In this document: in pieces, positions 9,860-21,230 of the stretch
How the letters are laid out: the number at the start of each line of letters is the position of its first letter
Numbering within the stretch: position 1 is the first letter of the stretch
Assembly (NCBI GenBank): GCA_013076295.1
Contig: RQOL01000492.1
Coordinates: forward strand, 62,001-126,000
DNA: 64,000 bases
Direction of reading: 5' to 3'
From: Sanderia malayensis
Lineage: Eukaryota > Cnidaria > Scyphozoa > Semaeostomeae > Pelagiidae
Translations under genes and position numbers: made by a program
The notes under the pieces: model-generated
Database searches by the model: none
Seen by the model: only the letters and a program-made list of their open reading frames with translations
Told to the model about the DNA's origin: nothing

Positions 9860-10385
9860 TATTGTAATGATGCAGATTCCTTATATAGACCCATGCATAC
9901 AAATAAAAACAAGCATTTACATGAGGATATCATTTTGTGTAATTTCAACATCTCCCCATTCTCTAACAACCCAATCATATTTAATGTTATAAAGTAAACA
10001 ATCCACCCATAAACTACTAATGTATTGTTCTGATGATAGATAATTTGCTTCTCTATCCAAAGGAGTATCACAGCAAACCTTTCCAAGTTTCCATTTCCAT
10101 TAGAAAAACTTTTATTGAATAGTGTTTTCAAGGTATCATTGATCCTGTCTTTCCATTCACCGGAGATTCTTCAATCAGCAGCCCATCTTCAGCATCCCTT
10201 GCTTGTGGTAGACTACCCAAATTAACGCTTATTCGAGCAAATCCCATAAACTTGTGTAAATTCTTGTATACTTTCCCAAGATATATGTGTCGAACCTGAA
10301 CCTTTGTATTAATGCCCATTACATCTCTAAAATGTTCCTTCAAATAGACTAAGAGCAAATCTTTTTTTGTTCTTGTAGAAATTAT
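9859..10385 (-). pseudogene. unknown protein split over two frames, copy A
   Basis: Two overlapping minus-strand frames look like one protein of about 170 residues. The first (open from 10385; TRTKKDLLLVYLKEHFRDVM, then HKFMGFARISVNLGSLPQAR) ends near 10128. The second, open before that point, carries DRINDTLKTLFNKSFSNGNG and EKQIIYHQNNTLVVYGWIVY and ends at 9859. The switch falls near 10150. The same split is present in B and D, so it is either an old frameshift, an unrecognised intron or a programmed frameshift. There is no in-frame ATG at the 5' end, so the start may lie in an upstream exon near the TATA-like site at 10459-10468. No known domain is recognised. Confidence 0.45.
9879..9888 (-). 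promoter_or_regulatory. TATA-like motif before the second basic frame
   Basis: CTATATAAGG on the minus strand, 20 bp before the ATG at 9859. It is present in A, B and D. The spacing is too short for an ordinary leader, so support is weak. Confidence 0.3.
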
Positions 10386-10458
10386 CTAAAGTCGTTAATT
10401 ATAATGTGTGCTAATCTTAACAACATCTTTGCTACTGAGGTAATAAATGAAATCCATC

Positions 10459-10468
10459 GTTTTTATAG
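10459..10468 (-). promoter_or_regulatory. TATA-like motif for the minus-strand unit
   Basis: CTATAAAAAC on the minus strand lies between the heat-shock-element clusters and the first minus-strand frame. It is about 125 bp from the nearest cluster and 75 bp before the open frame, a plausible core promoter position. Confidence 0.4.
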
Positions 10469-10592
10469 ATTACTCGAAATCTCTTTGAATGTTGATGAAG
10501 ACGCCCATAATTTCCTTCTCTTATACCTTTACCACGTTCAAATATTCGTCATCTTTCGAATGTAAAACCAGTTTAAACTAGTTTTTACATCT

Positions 10593-10637
10593 TTCTAGAA
10601 TGTTCTGGAACCTTCTTTTGAATGTTCTCGAAGCTTC
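10593..10637. promoter_or_regulatory. heat-shock elements: 5- and 4-unit clusters, copy A
   Basis: Alternating TTC/GAA units at exact 5-bp steps: TTC 10593, GAA 10598, TTC 10603, GAA 10608, TTC 10613; then, after a 7-bp step, GAA 10620, TTC 10625, GAA 10630, TTC 10635. This is the canonical nTTCnnGAAn binding site of eukaryotic heat-shock factor, in unusually long uninterrupted form. It lies between two divergent sets of frames and is identical in B (31552-31596) and D (48640-48684). Confidence 0.8.
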
Positions 10638-10695
10638 TTTTGGTTCGAGTGATGATGATGTCATCTTTCAAAATTCGAATGATGATGTAATTTTT

Positions 10696-10705
10696 AGCCA
10701 ATCAG
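10696..10705 (+). promoter_or_regulatory. CCAAT box in the divergent control region
   Basis: AGCCAATCAG sits between the large HSE block and the third HSE cluster, as CCAAT boxes often do in animal heat-shock promoters. A related block (TGATTACATCATC next to ATTGGCT, inverted) recurs at about 51180-51215. Confidence 0.5.
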
Positions 10706-10721
10706 ATTATAGTATTTCATT

Positions 10722-10734
10722 TTCTAGAAAGTTC
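10722..10734. promoter_or_regulatory. heat-shock element, 3-unit cluster, copy A
   Basis: TTC 10722, GAA 10727, TTC 10732 at exact 5-bp steps, the minimum trimer-binding heat-shock element. It lies about 70 bp before the first plus-strand ATG (10802), proximal-promoter distance. Confidence 0.72.
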
Positions 10735-10801
10735 TGGTATTCTTTCAAATATTAGTGATTATGATTAGTTTATTTTAGAGTTTGAGAAGAAGAAGAACAA
10801 T

Positions 10802-11057
10802 ATGAATGTACTAAATATTGAAAATGGCATATTAATGGTATTTGAATGTCCGGTGTGTTGGACACTTTTTTTGGACACCTTTTTTAAGTATAAAACATCG
10901 CTGTTCGAATAATAATGATGAAGGTTATGATGATGGTGATGAAGAAAGTTATGAAAATGATGAAGTGATTATGAAGATCTTCATACATGCATTGAGGGAT
11001 AAAAGCATAAAAAGATTTATTATAATAAATGATGAAGAGGATGATGAACTAATTTAA
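10802..11057 (+). pseudogene. small CPVCW-containing acidic protein, two frames, copy A
   Basis: The first ATG after the heat-shock elements opens 36 residues containing FECPVCWTLFLD and stops at 10912. A frame overlapping it carries on with NNNDEGYDDGDEESYENDE, IMKIFIHALRDKSIKRF and NDEEDDELI and ends at 11057. Together they look like one short protein with a zinc-binding-like CxxC near the N-terminus and an acidic C-terminal half, broken by a frameshift near 10900, or two exons. B and D are the same. No family is recognised. It is the first frame downstream of the plus-side promoter. Confidence 0.35.
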
Positions 11058-11251
11058 TAATAATGATAGTAATGATGATAATGATAATTGAGAAAAAGTA
11101 TTACTGTGTGTATTCTTATATGTTTCTACCTCTCAACTGCGCATGCATCACTTTGTGGCTCGAACCTTCTTTGAATGATTACATCATCTTCATTCGAATT
11201 GTGTACATATACAGGTGACTTAAGTTATTTTCATCATTTGAAACTTGGAAG

Positions 11252-11416
11252 ATGACTAGCAACATGTATCGCTTTAATAAAACAATGCCTTTCACTAATC
11301 AAGTAATAGACTTTGAAAATGTACCTTCAATTTATTATGAGGAAATCATTGAATCATTTAATGCTGATGTAGGTGAAGAAAATCATTCATCACCGACTCA
11401 TTTGAACACATACTAA
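11252..11416 (+). CDS. short ORF upstream of the acidic protein, copy A
   Basis: A 54-residue frame (MTSNMYRFNKTMPFTNQVID, then IYYEEIIESFNADVGEENHS) ending in TAA at 11414-11416. After the stop the same frame continues with TEYVIGRNGYVSKPLTYSER and a KKKRNK basic cluster up to the next gene, so the TAA may be a lesion in a protein of about 90 residues. B and D are identical. No domain is recognised. TACATATACAGGTGAC just upstream could hold a splice acceptor. Confidence 0.35.
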   Translation: MTSNMYRFNKTMPFTNQVIDFENVPSIYYEEIIESFNADVGEENHSSPTHLNTY

Positions 11417-11510
11417 GAAGCTTTCACAGAGTACGTAATTGGAAGAAATGGTTATGTATCAAAACCATTAACTTATTCAGAGCGAGTATATAAAAAAAAA
11501 AGAAATAAAA

Positions 11511-11933
11511 ATGAATGAGTTGGAGGAAATGTTAAGTCATTGGCATCAAACAAATGATGATGAAGATGATGAAGATGATGATGATGATGTGAGCATTGAT
11601 AGTGGTATTGATGCTGGTTTTGATGTTGGATTAGAGAGTGAAATTAACTTGGTGTTGATATTCAGAATTCTGCTAAAGGGATTACGAAAGAACTATCCAC
11701 CATTCCTAATGATTGAAAAGGGCTCCACAATAATTCTCTTAAAGGGGAAGAACGGTGAAAAAAACCTCAGCTTCAATCTTCATGGTTTAATTGATGATGC
11801 TATTGATAGACAAGAGCTGTGCCAAATCACACCACACCTACACTTAGCTCCAATAAGTATGGAAACGCCTGATGAAAAATGGCGTCTAGAAGTGGCCCTA
11901 GGCCTGAGCAAAAGAATGTACATAACAATGTAA
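11511..11933 (+). CDS. acidic protein of unknown function, copy A
   Basis: A 140-residue frame from ATG 11511 to TAA 11933. Residues 1-13 are helix-like (MNELEEMLSHWHQ). Residues 16-30 are almost all Asp/Glu (DDEDDEDDDDD). From residue 45 there is a mixed globular part: LVLIFRILLKGLRKNYPPFL, EKGSTIILLKGKNGEKNLSF, LHLAPISMETPDEKWRLEVA. In the inverted-repeat arm of copy D (50561-50964) the final codons are not a stop: the frame runs on through LEDYQTGFNSEFL. The TAA here is therefore probably a truncating change of about 12 residues shared by A, B and D. The acidic N-terminus could partner the basic proteins encoded on the other strand, but that is speculation. Confidence 0.5.
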   Translation: MNELEEMLSHWHQTNDDEDDEDDDDDVSIDSGIDAGFDVGLESEINLVLIFRILLKGLRKNYPPFLMIEKGSTIILLKGKNGEKNLSFNLHGLIDDAIDRQELCQITPHLHLAPISMETPDEKWRLEVALGLSKRMYITM

Positions 11934-12236
11934 GACTACCAAACGGGTTTCAATAGCGAATTTCTTTAGCACAAATATACTCAAAATTTCATAAATTTTC
12001 AAATGAAAACATAATTTAAACTATATCACATTGTTTTACAATAACATTAAAAGAAAACTGAGAAGAGCTCCCTTAAAAATGTTTACGAAAATTTAGCGAA
12101 GTGGAGTAATTAAAACGCCAATAATTATAATTTCTTTCACTCAAAGCCACGCAAATTCTCTCTCATTTAAAAGAGAATGTTTTAACATTTTGAAAAATAT
12201 AAGAATTATTTAGGTAACTATCTTGACCTTTTACAA
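11934..12236. other. 3' end of the composite block, copy A
   Basis: AT-rich, non-coding after the acidic gene. It corresponds to the inverted-repeat arm of copy D (49986-50288) and ends at CTTGACCTTTTACAATT. In A and B the next bases are TATAATTTTATAGTTTTATA and then satellite, whereas D continues with CACGG. The true end of the original element is therefore probably at or close to ACAATT(CAC). Confidence 0.6.
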
Positions 12237-13002
12237 TTTTATAATTTTATAGTTTTATAATGATAATATACGCATGGCCCGCAGGCAAAAACAAGGCCTG
12301 AAGGCAAACAAATGGCCTGAAGACCAAACTTATCAATAGTATTATTATGATAATATATGCATGGCCCGCAGGCAAAAACAAGGCCTGCAGGCAAACAAAT
12401 GGCCCGAAGACCAAACTTACCATTAGTATTGTTCTGATAATATATGCATGGCCCAAAGGCAAAGGCAAGGCCCAAATGGAGACGAATGGCCCAAAGACCA
12501 AAATTACCCTTAGTATTATTATGATAAAAGAGGCGTGGCCCAAAAGCAACCAAATGGCCCAAAGACCAAACTTCTCATGAGCATTATTATGATAATATAC
12601 GCATGGCATGAAGGCAAAAACAAGGCCCGAAGGCAAACAAATGGCCCGAAGACCAAACTTACCATTAGTATTGTTAAGATAATATATGCATGGCCCAAAG
12701 GCAAAAGCAAGGCCCAAAGGGAGACGAATGCCCCAAAGACCAAACTTACCCTTAGTATTATTATGATAATAGGCACGTGGCCCAAAGGCAACCAAATGGC
12801 CCGAAGACCAAACCTATCAGTAGTATTATAATGATAATATACGCATGGCCCGCAGGCAAAAACAAGGCCTGAAGGCAAACAAATGGCCTGAAGACCAAAC
12901 TTATCAATAGTATTATTATGATAATATATGCATGGCCCAAAGGCAAAAGCAAGGCCCAAAGGGAGACGAATGCCCCAAAGGCCAAACTTACCCTTGGTAT
13001 TA

Positions 13003-16000
13003 TTATGATAATAGACACGTGGCCCAAAGGCAACCAAATGGCCCGAAGACCAAACTTCTCATGAGCATTATTATGATAATAAACGCATGGCCCGAAGGCA
13101 AAAACAAGGCCTGCAGGCAAACAAATGGCCCGAAGACCAAACTTACCATTAGTATTATTATGATAATATACGCATGGCCCGAAGGCAAACGAATGGCCTG
13201 AAGACCAAACCTATCAGTAGTATTATAATGATAATATACGCATGGCCCGCAGGCAAAAACAAGGCCTGAAGGCAAACAAATGGCCTGAAGACCAAACTTA
13301 TCAATAGTATTATTATGATAATATATGCATGGCCCAAAGGCAAAAGCAAGGCCCAAAGGGAGACGAATGCCCCAAAGACCAAACTTACCCTTAGTATTAT
13401 TATGATAATAGACACGTGGCCCAAAGGCAACCAAATGGCCCGAAGACCAAACTTCTCATGAGCATTATTATGATAATAAACGCATGGCCCGAAGGCAAAA
13501 ACAAGGCCTGCAGGCAAACAAATGGCCCGAAGACCAAACTTACCATTAGTATTGTTATGATAATATGTGCATGGCCCAAAGGCAAAAGCAAGGCCCAAAG
13601 GCACACAAATGGCCCAAAGACCAAACTTACCATCATTATTATTATGATAATAGACACGTGGCCCAAAGGCAACCAAATGGCCCGAAGACCAAACTTCTCA
13701 TGAGCATTATTATGATAATAAACGCATGGCCCGAAGGCAAAAACAAGGCCCGCAGGCAAGCAAATGGCCCAAAGACCAAACTTACCATTAGTATTATTAT
13801 GATAATATACGCATGGCCCGAAGGCAAACGAATGGCCTGAAGACCAAACCTATCAGTAGTATTATAATGATAATATACGCATGGCCCGCAGGCAAAAACA
13901 AGGCCTGCAGGCAAACAAATGGCCCGAAGACCAAACTTATCAATAGTATTATTATGATAATATATGCATGGCCCGCAGGCAAAAACAAGGCCTGCAGGCA
14001 AACAAATGGCCCGAAGACCAAACTTACCATTAGTATTGTTCTGATAATATATGCATGGCCCAAAGGCAAAGGCAAGGCCCAAAAGGAGACGAATGGCCCA
14101 AAGACCAAAATTACCCTTAGTATTATTATGATAAAAGAGGCGTGGCCCAAAAGCAACCAAATGGCCCAAAGACCAAAGTTCTCAACAACATTATTATGAT
14201 AATATACGCATGGCCCGCAGGCAAAAACAAGGCCTGAAGGCAAACAAATGGCCTGAAGACCAAACTTATCAATAGTATTATTATGATAATATATGCATGG
14301 CCCAAAGGCAAAAGCAAGGCCCAAAGGGAGACGAATGCCCCAAAGGCCAAACTTACCCTTAGTATTATTATGATAATAGACACGTGGCCCAAAGGCAACC
14401 AAATGGCCCGAAGACCAAACTTCTCATGAGCATTATTATGATAATAAACGCATGGCCCGAAGGCAAAAACAAGGCCTGCAGGCAAACAAATGGCCCGAAG
14501 ACCAAACTTACCATTAGTATTATTATGATAATATACGCATGGCCCGAAGGCAAACGAATGGCCTGAAGACCAAACCTATCAGTAGTATTATAATGATAAT
14601 ATACGCATGGCCCGCAGGCAAAAACAAGGCCTGAAGGCAAACAAATGGCCTGAAGACCAAACTTATCAATAGTATTATTATGATAATATATGCATGGCCC
14701 AAAGGCAAAAGCAAGGCCCAAAGGGAGACGAATGCCCCAAAGACCAAACTTACCCTTAGTATTATTATGATAATAGACACGTGGCCCAAAGGCAACCAAA
14801 TGGCCCGAAGACCAAACTTCTCATGAGCATTATTATGATAATAAACGCATGGCCCGAAGGCAAAAACAAGGCCTGCAGGCAAACAAATGGCCCGAAGACC
14901 AAACTTACCATTAGTATTGTTATGATAATATGTGCATGGCCCAAAGGCAAAAGCAAGGCCCAAAGGCACACAAATGGCCCAAAGACCAAACTTACCATCA
15001 TTATTATTATGATAATAGACACGTGGCCCAAAGGCAACCAAATGGCCCGAAGACCAAACTTCTCATGAGCATTATTATGATAATAAACGCATGGCCCGAA
15101 GGCAAAAACAAGGCCCGCAGGCAAGCAAATGGCCCGAAGACCAAACTTACCATTAGTATTATTATGATAATATACGCATGGCCCGAAGGCAAACGAATGG
15201 CCTGAAGACCAAACCTATCAGTAGTATTATAATGATAATATACGCATGGCCCGCAGGCAAAAACAAGGCCTGCAGGCAAACAAATGGCCCGAAGACCAAA
15301 CTTATCAATAGTATTATTATGATAATATATGCATGGCCCGCAGGCAAAAACAAGGCCTGCAGGCAAACAAATGGCCCGAAGACCAAACTTACCATTAGTA
15401 TTGTTCTGATAATATATGCATGGCCCAAAGGCAAAGGCAAGGCCCAAAAGGAGACGAATGGCCCAAAGACCAAAATTACCCTTAGTATTATTATGATAAA
15501 AGAGGCGTGGCCCAAAAGCAACCAAATGGCCCAAAGACCAAAGTTCTCAACAACATTATTATGATAATATACGCATGGCCCGAAGGCAAAAACAAGGCCT
15601 GAAGGCAAACAAATGGCCTGAAGACCAAACTTATCAATAGTATTATTATGATAATATATGCATGGCCCAAAGGCAAAAGCAAGGCCCAAAGGGAGACGAA
15701 TGCCCCAAAGGCCAAACTTACCCTTAGTATTATTATGATAATAGACACGTGGCCCAAAGGCAACCAAATTGCCCGAAGACCAAACTTCTCATGAGCATTA
15801 TTATGATAATAAACGCATGGCCCGAAGGCAAAAACAAGGCCTGCAGGCAAACAAATGGCCCGAAGACCAAACTTACCATTAGTATTATTATGATAATATA
15901 CGCATGGCCCGAAGGCAAACGAATGGCCTGAAGACCAAACCTATCAGTAGTATTATAATGATAATATACGCATGGCCCGCAGGCAAAAACAAGGCCTGAA

Positions 16001-17097
16001 GGCAAACAAATGGCCTGAAGACCAAACTTATCAATAGTATTATTATGATAATATATGCATGGCCCAAAGGCAAAAGCAAGGCCCAAAGGGAGACGAATGC
16101 CCCAAAGACCAAACTTACCCTTAGTATTATTATGATAATAGACACGTGGCCCAAAGGCAACCAAATGGCCCGAAGACCAAACTTCTCATGAGCATTATTA
16201 TGATAATAAACGCATGGCCCGAAGGCAAAAACAAGGCCTGCAGGCAAACAAATGGCCCGAAGACCAAACTTACCATTAGTATTGTTATGATAATATGTGC
16301 ATGGCCCAAAGGCAAAAGCAAGGCCCAAAGGCACACAAATGGCCCAAAGACCAAACTTACCATCATTATTATTATGATAATAGACACGTGGACCAAAGGC
16401 AACCAAATGGCCCGAAGACCAAACTTCTCATGAGCATTATTATGATAATAAACGCATGGCCCGAAGGCAAAAACAAGGCCCGCAGGCAAGCAAATGGCCC
16501 GAAGACCAAACTTACCATTAGTATTATTATGATAATATACGCATGGCCCGAAGGCAAACGAATGGCCTGAAGACCAAACCTATCAGTAGTATTATAATGA
16601 TAATATATGCATGGCCCGCAGGCAAAAACAAGGCCTGCAGGCAAACAAATGGCCCGAAGACCAAACTTATCAATAGTATTATTATGATAATATATGCATG
16701 GCCCGCAGGCAAAAACAAGGCCTGCAGGCAAACAAATGGCCCGAAGACCAAATTTACCATTAGTATTGTTCTGATAATATATGCATGGCCCGAAGGCAAA
16801 GGCAAGGCCCAAAAGGAGACGAATGGCCCAAAGACCAAAATTACCCTTAGTATTATTATGATAAAAGAGGCGTGGCCCAAAAGCAACCAAATGGCCCAAA
16901 GACCAAAGTTCTCAACAACATTATTATGATAATATACGCATGGCCCGAAGGCAAAAACAAGGCCTGAAGGCAAACAAATGGCCCGAAGACCAAACTTACC
17001 ATTAGTATTGTCATGATAATATATGCATGGCCCAAAGGCAAAAGCAAGGCCCAAAGGGAGACGAAAGCCCCAAAGACCAAACTTACCCTTAGTATTA
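13003..17097. repeat. higher-order repeat, 3 x 1365 bp
   Basis: The same succession of monomer variants recurs at 13003, 14368 and 15733 (period 1365) and begins again at 17098. 1365 equals eleven 87-bp plus six 68-bp monomers. The third copy diverges in its last 600 bp. Confidence 0.82.
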
Positions 17098-20000
17098 TTA
17101 TGATAATAGACACGTGGCCCAAAGGCAACCAAATGGCCCGAAGACCAAACTTCTCATGAGCATTATTATGATAATAAACGCATGGCCCGAAGGCAAAAAC
17201 AAAGCCCGCAGGCAAACAAATGGCCCGAAGACCAAACTTACTATTAGTTTTATTATGATAATATACGCATGGCCCGAAGGCAACCAAATGGCCCGAAGAC
17301 CAAACTTCTCATGAGCATTATTATGATAATAAACGCATGGCCCGAAGGCAAAAACAAGGCCGGAAGGCAAACAAATGGCCCGAAGACCAAAGTTCTCAAC
17401 AACATTATTATGATAATATACGCATGGCCCGAAGGCAAAAACAAGGCCTGAAGGCAAACAAATGGCCTGAAGACCAAACTTATCAATAGTATTATTATGA
17501 TAATATATGCATGGCCCAAAGGCAAAAGCAAGGCCCAAAGGGAGACGAATGCCCCAAAGGCCAAACTTACCCTTAGTATTATTATGATAATAGACACGTA
17601 GCCCAAAGGCAACCAAATGGCCCGAAGACCAAACTTCTCATGAGCATTATTATGATAATAAACGCATGGCCCGAAGGCAAAAACAAGGCCTGCAGGCAAA
17701 CAAATGGCCCGAAGACCAAACTTACCATTAGTATTATTATGATAATATACGCATGGCCCGAAGGCAAACGAATGGCCTGAAGACCAAACCTATCAGTAGT
17801 ATTATAATGATAATATACGCATGGCCCGCAGGCAAAAACAAGGCCTGAAGGCAAACAAATGGCCTGAAGACCAAACTTATCAATAGTAATATTATGATAA
17901 TATATGCATGGCCCAAAGGCAAAAGCAAGGCCCAAAGGGAGACGAATGCCCCAAAGACCAAACTTACCCTTAGTATTATTATGATAATAGACACGTGGCC
18001 CAAAGGCAACCAAATGGCCCGAAGACCAAACTTCTCATGAGCATTATTATGATAATAAACGCATGGCCCGAAGGCAAAAACAAGGCCTGCAGGCAAACAA
18101 ATGGCCCGAAGACCAAACTTACCATTAGTATTGTTATGATAATATGTGCATGGCCCAAAGGCAAAAGCAAGGCCCAAAGGCACACAAATGGCCCAAAGAC
18201 CAAACTTACCATCATTATTATTATGATAATAGACACGTGGACCAAAGGCAACCAAATGGCCCGAAGACCAAACTTCTCATGAGCATTATTATGATAATAA
18301 ACGCATGGCCCGAAGGCAAAAACAAGGCCCGCAGGCAAGCAAATGGCCCGAAGACCAAACTTACCATTAGTATTATTATGATAATATACGCATGGCCCGA
18401 AGGCAAACGAATGGCCTGAAGACCAAACCTATCAGTAGTATTATAATGATAATATATGCATGGCCCGCAGGCAAAGGCAAGGCCCAAAAGGAGACGAATG
18501 GCCCAAAGACCAAAATTACCCTTAGTATTATTATGATAAAAGAGGCGTGGCCCAAAAGCAACCAAATGGCCCAAAGACCAAAGTTCTCAACAACATTATT
18601 ATGATAATATACGCATGGCCCGAAGGCAAAAACAAGGCCTGAAGGCAAACAAATGGCCTGAAGACCAAACTTATCAATAGTATTATTATGATAATATATG
18701 CATGGCCCAAAGGCAAAAGCAAGGCCCAAAGGGAGACGAATGCCCCAAAGGCCAAACTTACCCTTAGTATTATTATGATAATAGACACGTGGCCCAAAGG
18801 CAACCAAATGGCCCGAAGACCAAACTTCTCATGAGCATTATTATGATAATAAACGCATGGCCCGAAGGCAAAAACAAGGCCTGCAGGCAAACAAATGGCC
18901 CGAAGACCAAACTTACCATTAGTATTATTATGATAATATACGCATGGCCCGAAGGCAAACGAATGGCCTGAAGACCAAACCTATCAGTAGTATTATAATG
19001 ATAATATACGCATGGCCCGCAGGCAAAAACAAGGCCTGAAGGCAAACAAATGGCCTGAAGACCAAACTTATCAATAGTATTATTATGATAATATATGCAT
19101 GGCCCAAAGGCAAAAGCAAGGCCCAAAGGGAGACGAATGCCCCAAAGACCAAACTTACCCTTAGTATTATTATGATAATAGACACGTGGCCCAAAGGCAA
19201 CCAAATGGCCCGAAGACCAAACTTCTCATGAGCATTATTATGATAATAAACGCATGGCCCGAAGGCAAAAACAAGGCCTGCAGGCAAACAAATGGCCCGA
19301 AGACCAAACTTACCATTAGTATTGTTATGATAATATGTGCATGGCCCAAAGGCAAAAGCAAGGCCCAAAGGCACACAAATGGCCCAAAGACCAAACTTAC
19401 CATCATTATTATTATGATAATAGACACGTGGACCAAAGGCAACCAAATGGCCCGAAGACCAAACTTCTCATGAGCATTATTATGATAATAAACGCATGGC
19501 CCGAAGGCAAAAACAAGGCCCGCAGGCAAGCAAATGGCCCGAAGACCAAACTTACCATTAGTATTATTATGATAATATACGCATGGCCCGAAGGCAAACG
19601 AATGGCCTGAAGACCAAACCTATCAGTAGTATTATAATGATAATATATGCATGGCCCGCAGGCAAAAACAAGGCCTGCAGGCAAACAAATGGCCCGAAGA
19701 CCAAACTTATCAATAGTATTATTATGATAATATATGCATGGCCCGCAGGCAAAAACAAGGCCTGCAGGCAAACAAATGGCCCGAAGACCAAACTTACCAT
19801 TAGTATTGTTCTGATAATATATGCATGGCCCGAAGGCAAAGGCAAGGCCCAAAAGGAGACGAATGGCCCAAAGACCAAAATTACCCTTAGTATTATTATG
19901 ATAAAAGAGGCGTGGCCCAAAAGCAACCAAATGGCCCAAAGACCAAAGTTCTCAACAACATTATTATGATAATATTCGCATGGCCCGAAGGCAAAAACAA

Positions 20001-21230
20001 GGCCTGAAGGCAAACAAATGGCCCGAAGACCAAACTTACCATTAGTATTGTCATGATAATATATGCATGGCCCAAAGGCAAAAGCAAGGCCCAAAGGGAG
20101 ACGAAAGCCCCAAAGACCAAACTTACCCTTAGTATTATTATGATAATAGACACGTGGCCCAAAGGCAACCAAATGGCCCGAAGACCAAACTTCTCATGAG
20201 CATTATTATGATAATAAACGCATGGCCCGAAGGCAAAAACAAAGCCCGCAGGCAAACAAATGGCCCGAAGACCAAACTTACTATTAGTTTTATTATGATA
20301 ATATACGCATGGCCCGAAGGCAACCAAATGGCCCGAAGACCAAACTTCTCATGAGCATTATTATGATAATAAACGCATGGCCCGAAGGCAAAAACAAGGC
20401 CGGAAGGCAAACAAATGGCCCGAAGACCAAAGTTCTCAACAACATTATTATGATAATATACGCATGGCCCGAAGGCAAAAACAAGGCCTGAAGGCAAACA
20501 AATGGCCTGAAGACCAAACTTATCAATAGTATTATTATGATAATATATGCATGGCCCAAAGGCAAAAGCAAGGCCCAAAGGGAGACGAATGCCCCAAAGG
20601 CCAAACTTACCCTTAGTATTATTATGATAATAGACACGTAGCCCAAAGGCAACCAAATGGCCCGAAAATCAAACTTCTCATGAGCATTATTATGATAATA
20701 AACGCATGGCCCGAAGGCAAAAACAAGGCCTGCAGGCAAACAAATGGCCCGAAGACCAAACTTACCATTAGTATTATTATGATAATATACGCATGGCCCG
20801 AAGGCAAACGAATGGCCTGAAGGCCAAACCTATCAGTAGTATTATAATGATAATATACGCATGGCCCGCAGGCAAAAACAAGGCCTGAAGGCAAACAAAT
20901 GGCCTGAAGACCAAACTTATCAATAGTAATATTATGATAATATATGCATGGCCCAAAGGCAAAAGCAAGGCCCAAAGGGAGACGAATGCCCCAAAGACCA
21001 AACTTACCCTTAGTATTATTATGATAATAGACACGTGGCCCAAAGGCAACCAAATGGCCCGAAGACCAAACTTCTCATGAGCATTATTATGATAATAAAC
21101 GCATGGCCCGAAGGCAAAAACAAGGCCTGCAGGCAAACAAATGGCCCGAAGACCAAACTTACCATTAGTATTGTTATGATAATATGTGCATGGCCCAAAG
21201 GCAAAAGCAAGGCCCAAAGGCACACAAATG
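15480..21230. repeat. second-level repeat, 2 x 3040 bp
   Basis: Variant order from 15480 to about 18190 recurs at 18520-21230 (offset 3040). The internal steps are 1849 and 1191 bp, that is, 1365 plus 484 and 1365 minus 174 bp, so whole monomers were gained or lost. A deletion near 18470 removed about two to three monomers relative to 15430-15700. Confidence 0.75.

Larger units (their letters stand above)
6355..15560. repeat. 9.2-kb segmental duplication, copy A
   Basis: This interval matches 27314-36519 at a constant offset of 20,959, covering satellite, the whole composite block and 3.3 kb of satellite after it. Only a few substitutions are visible across the non-satellite part (for example near 7553, 9081, 10786 and 12203). 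The ends are set where neighbouring satellite variants stop agreeing, so they are good to roughly one monomer. Confidence 0.85.
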
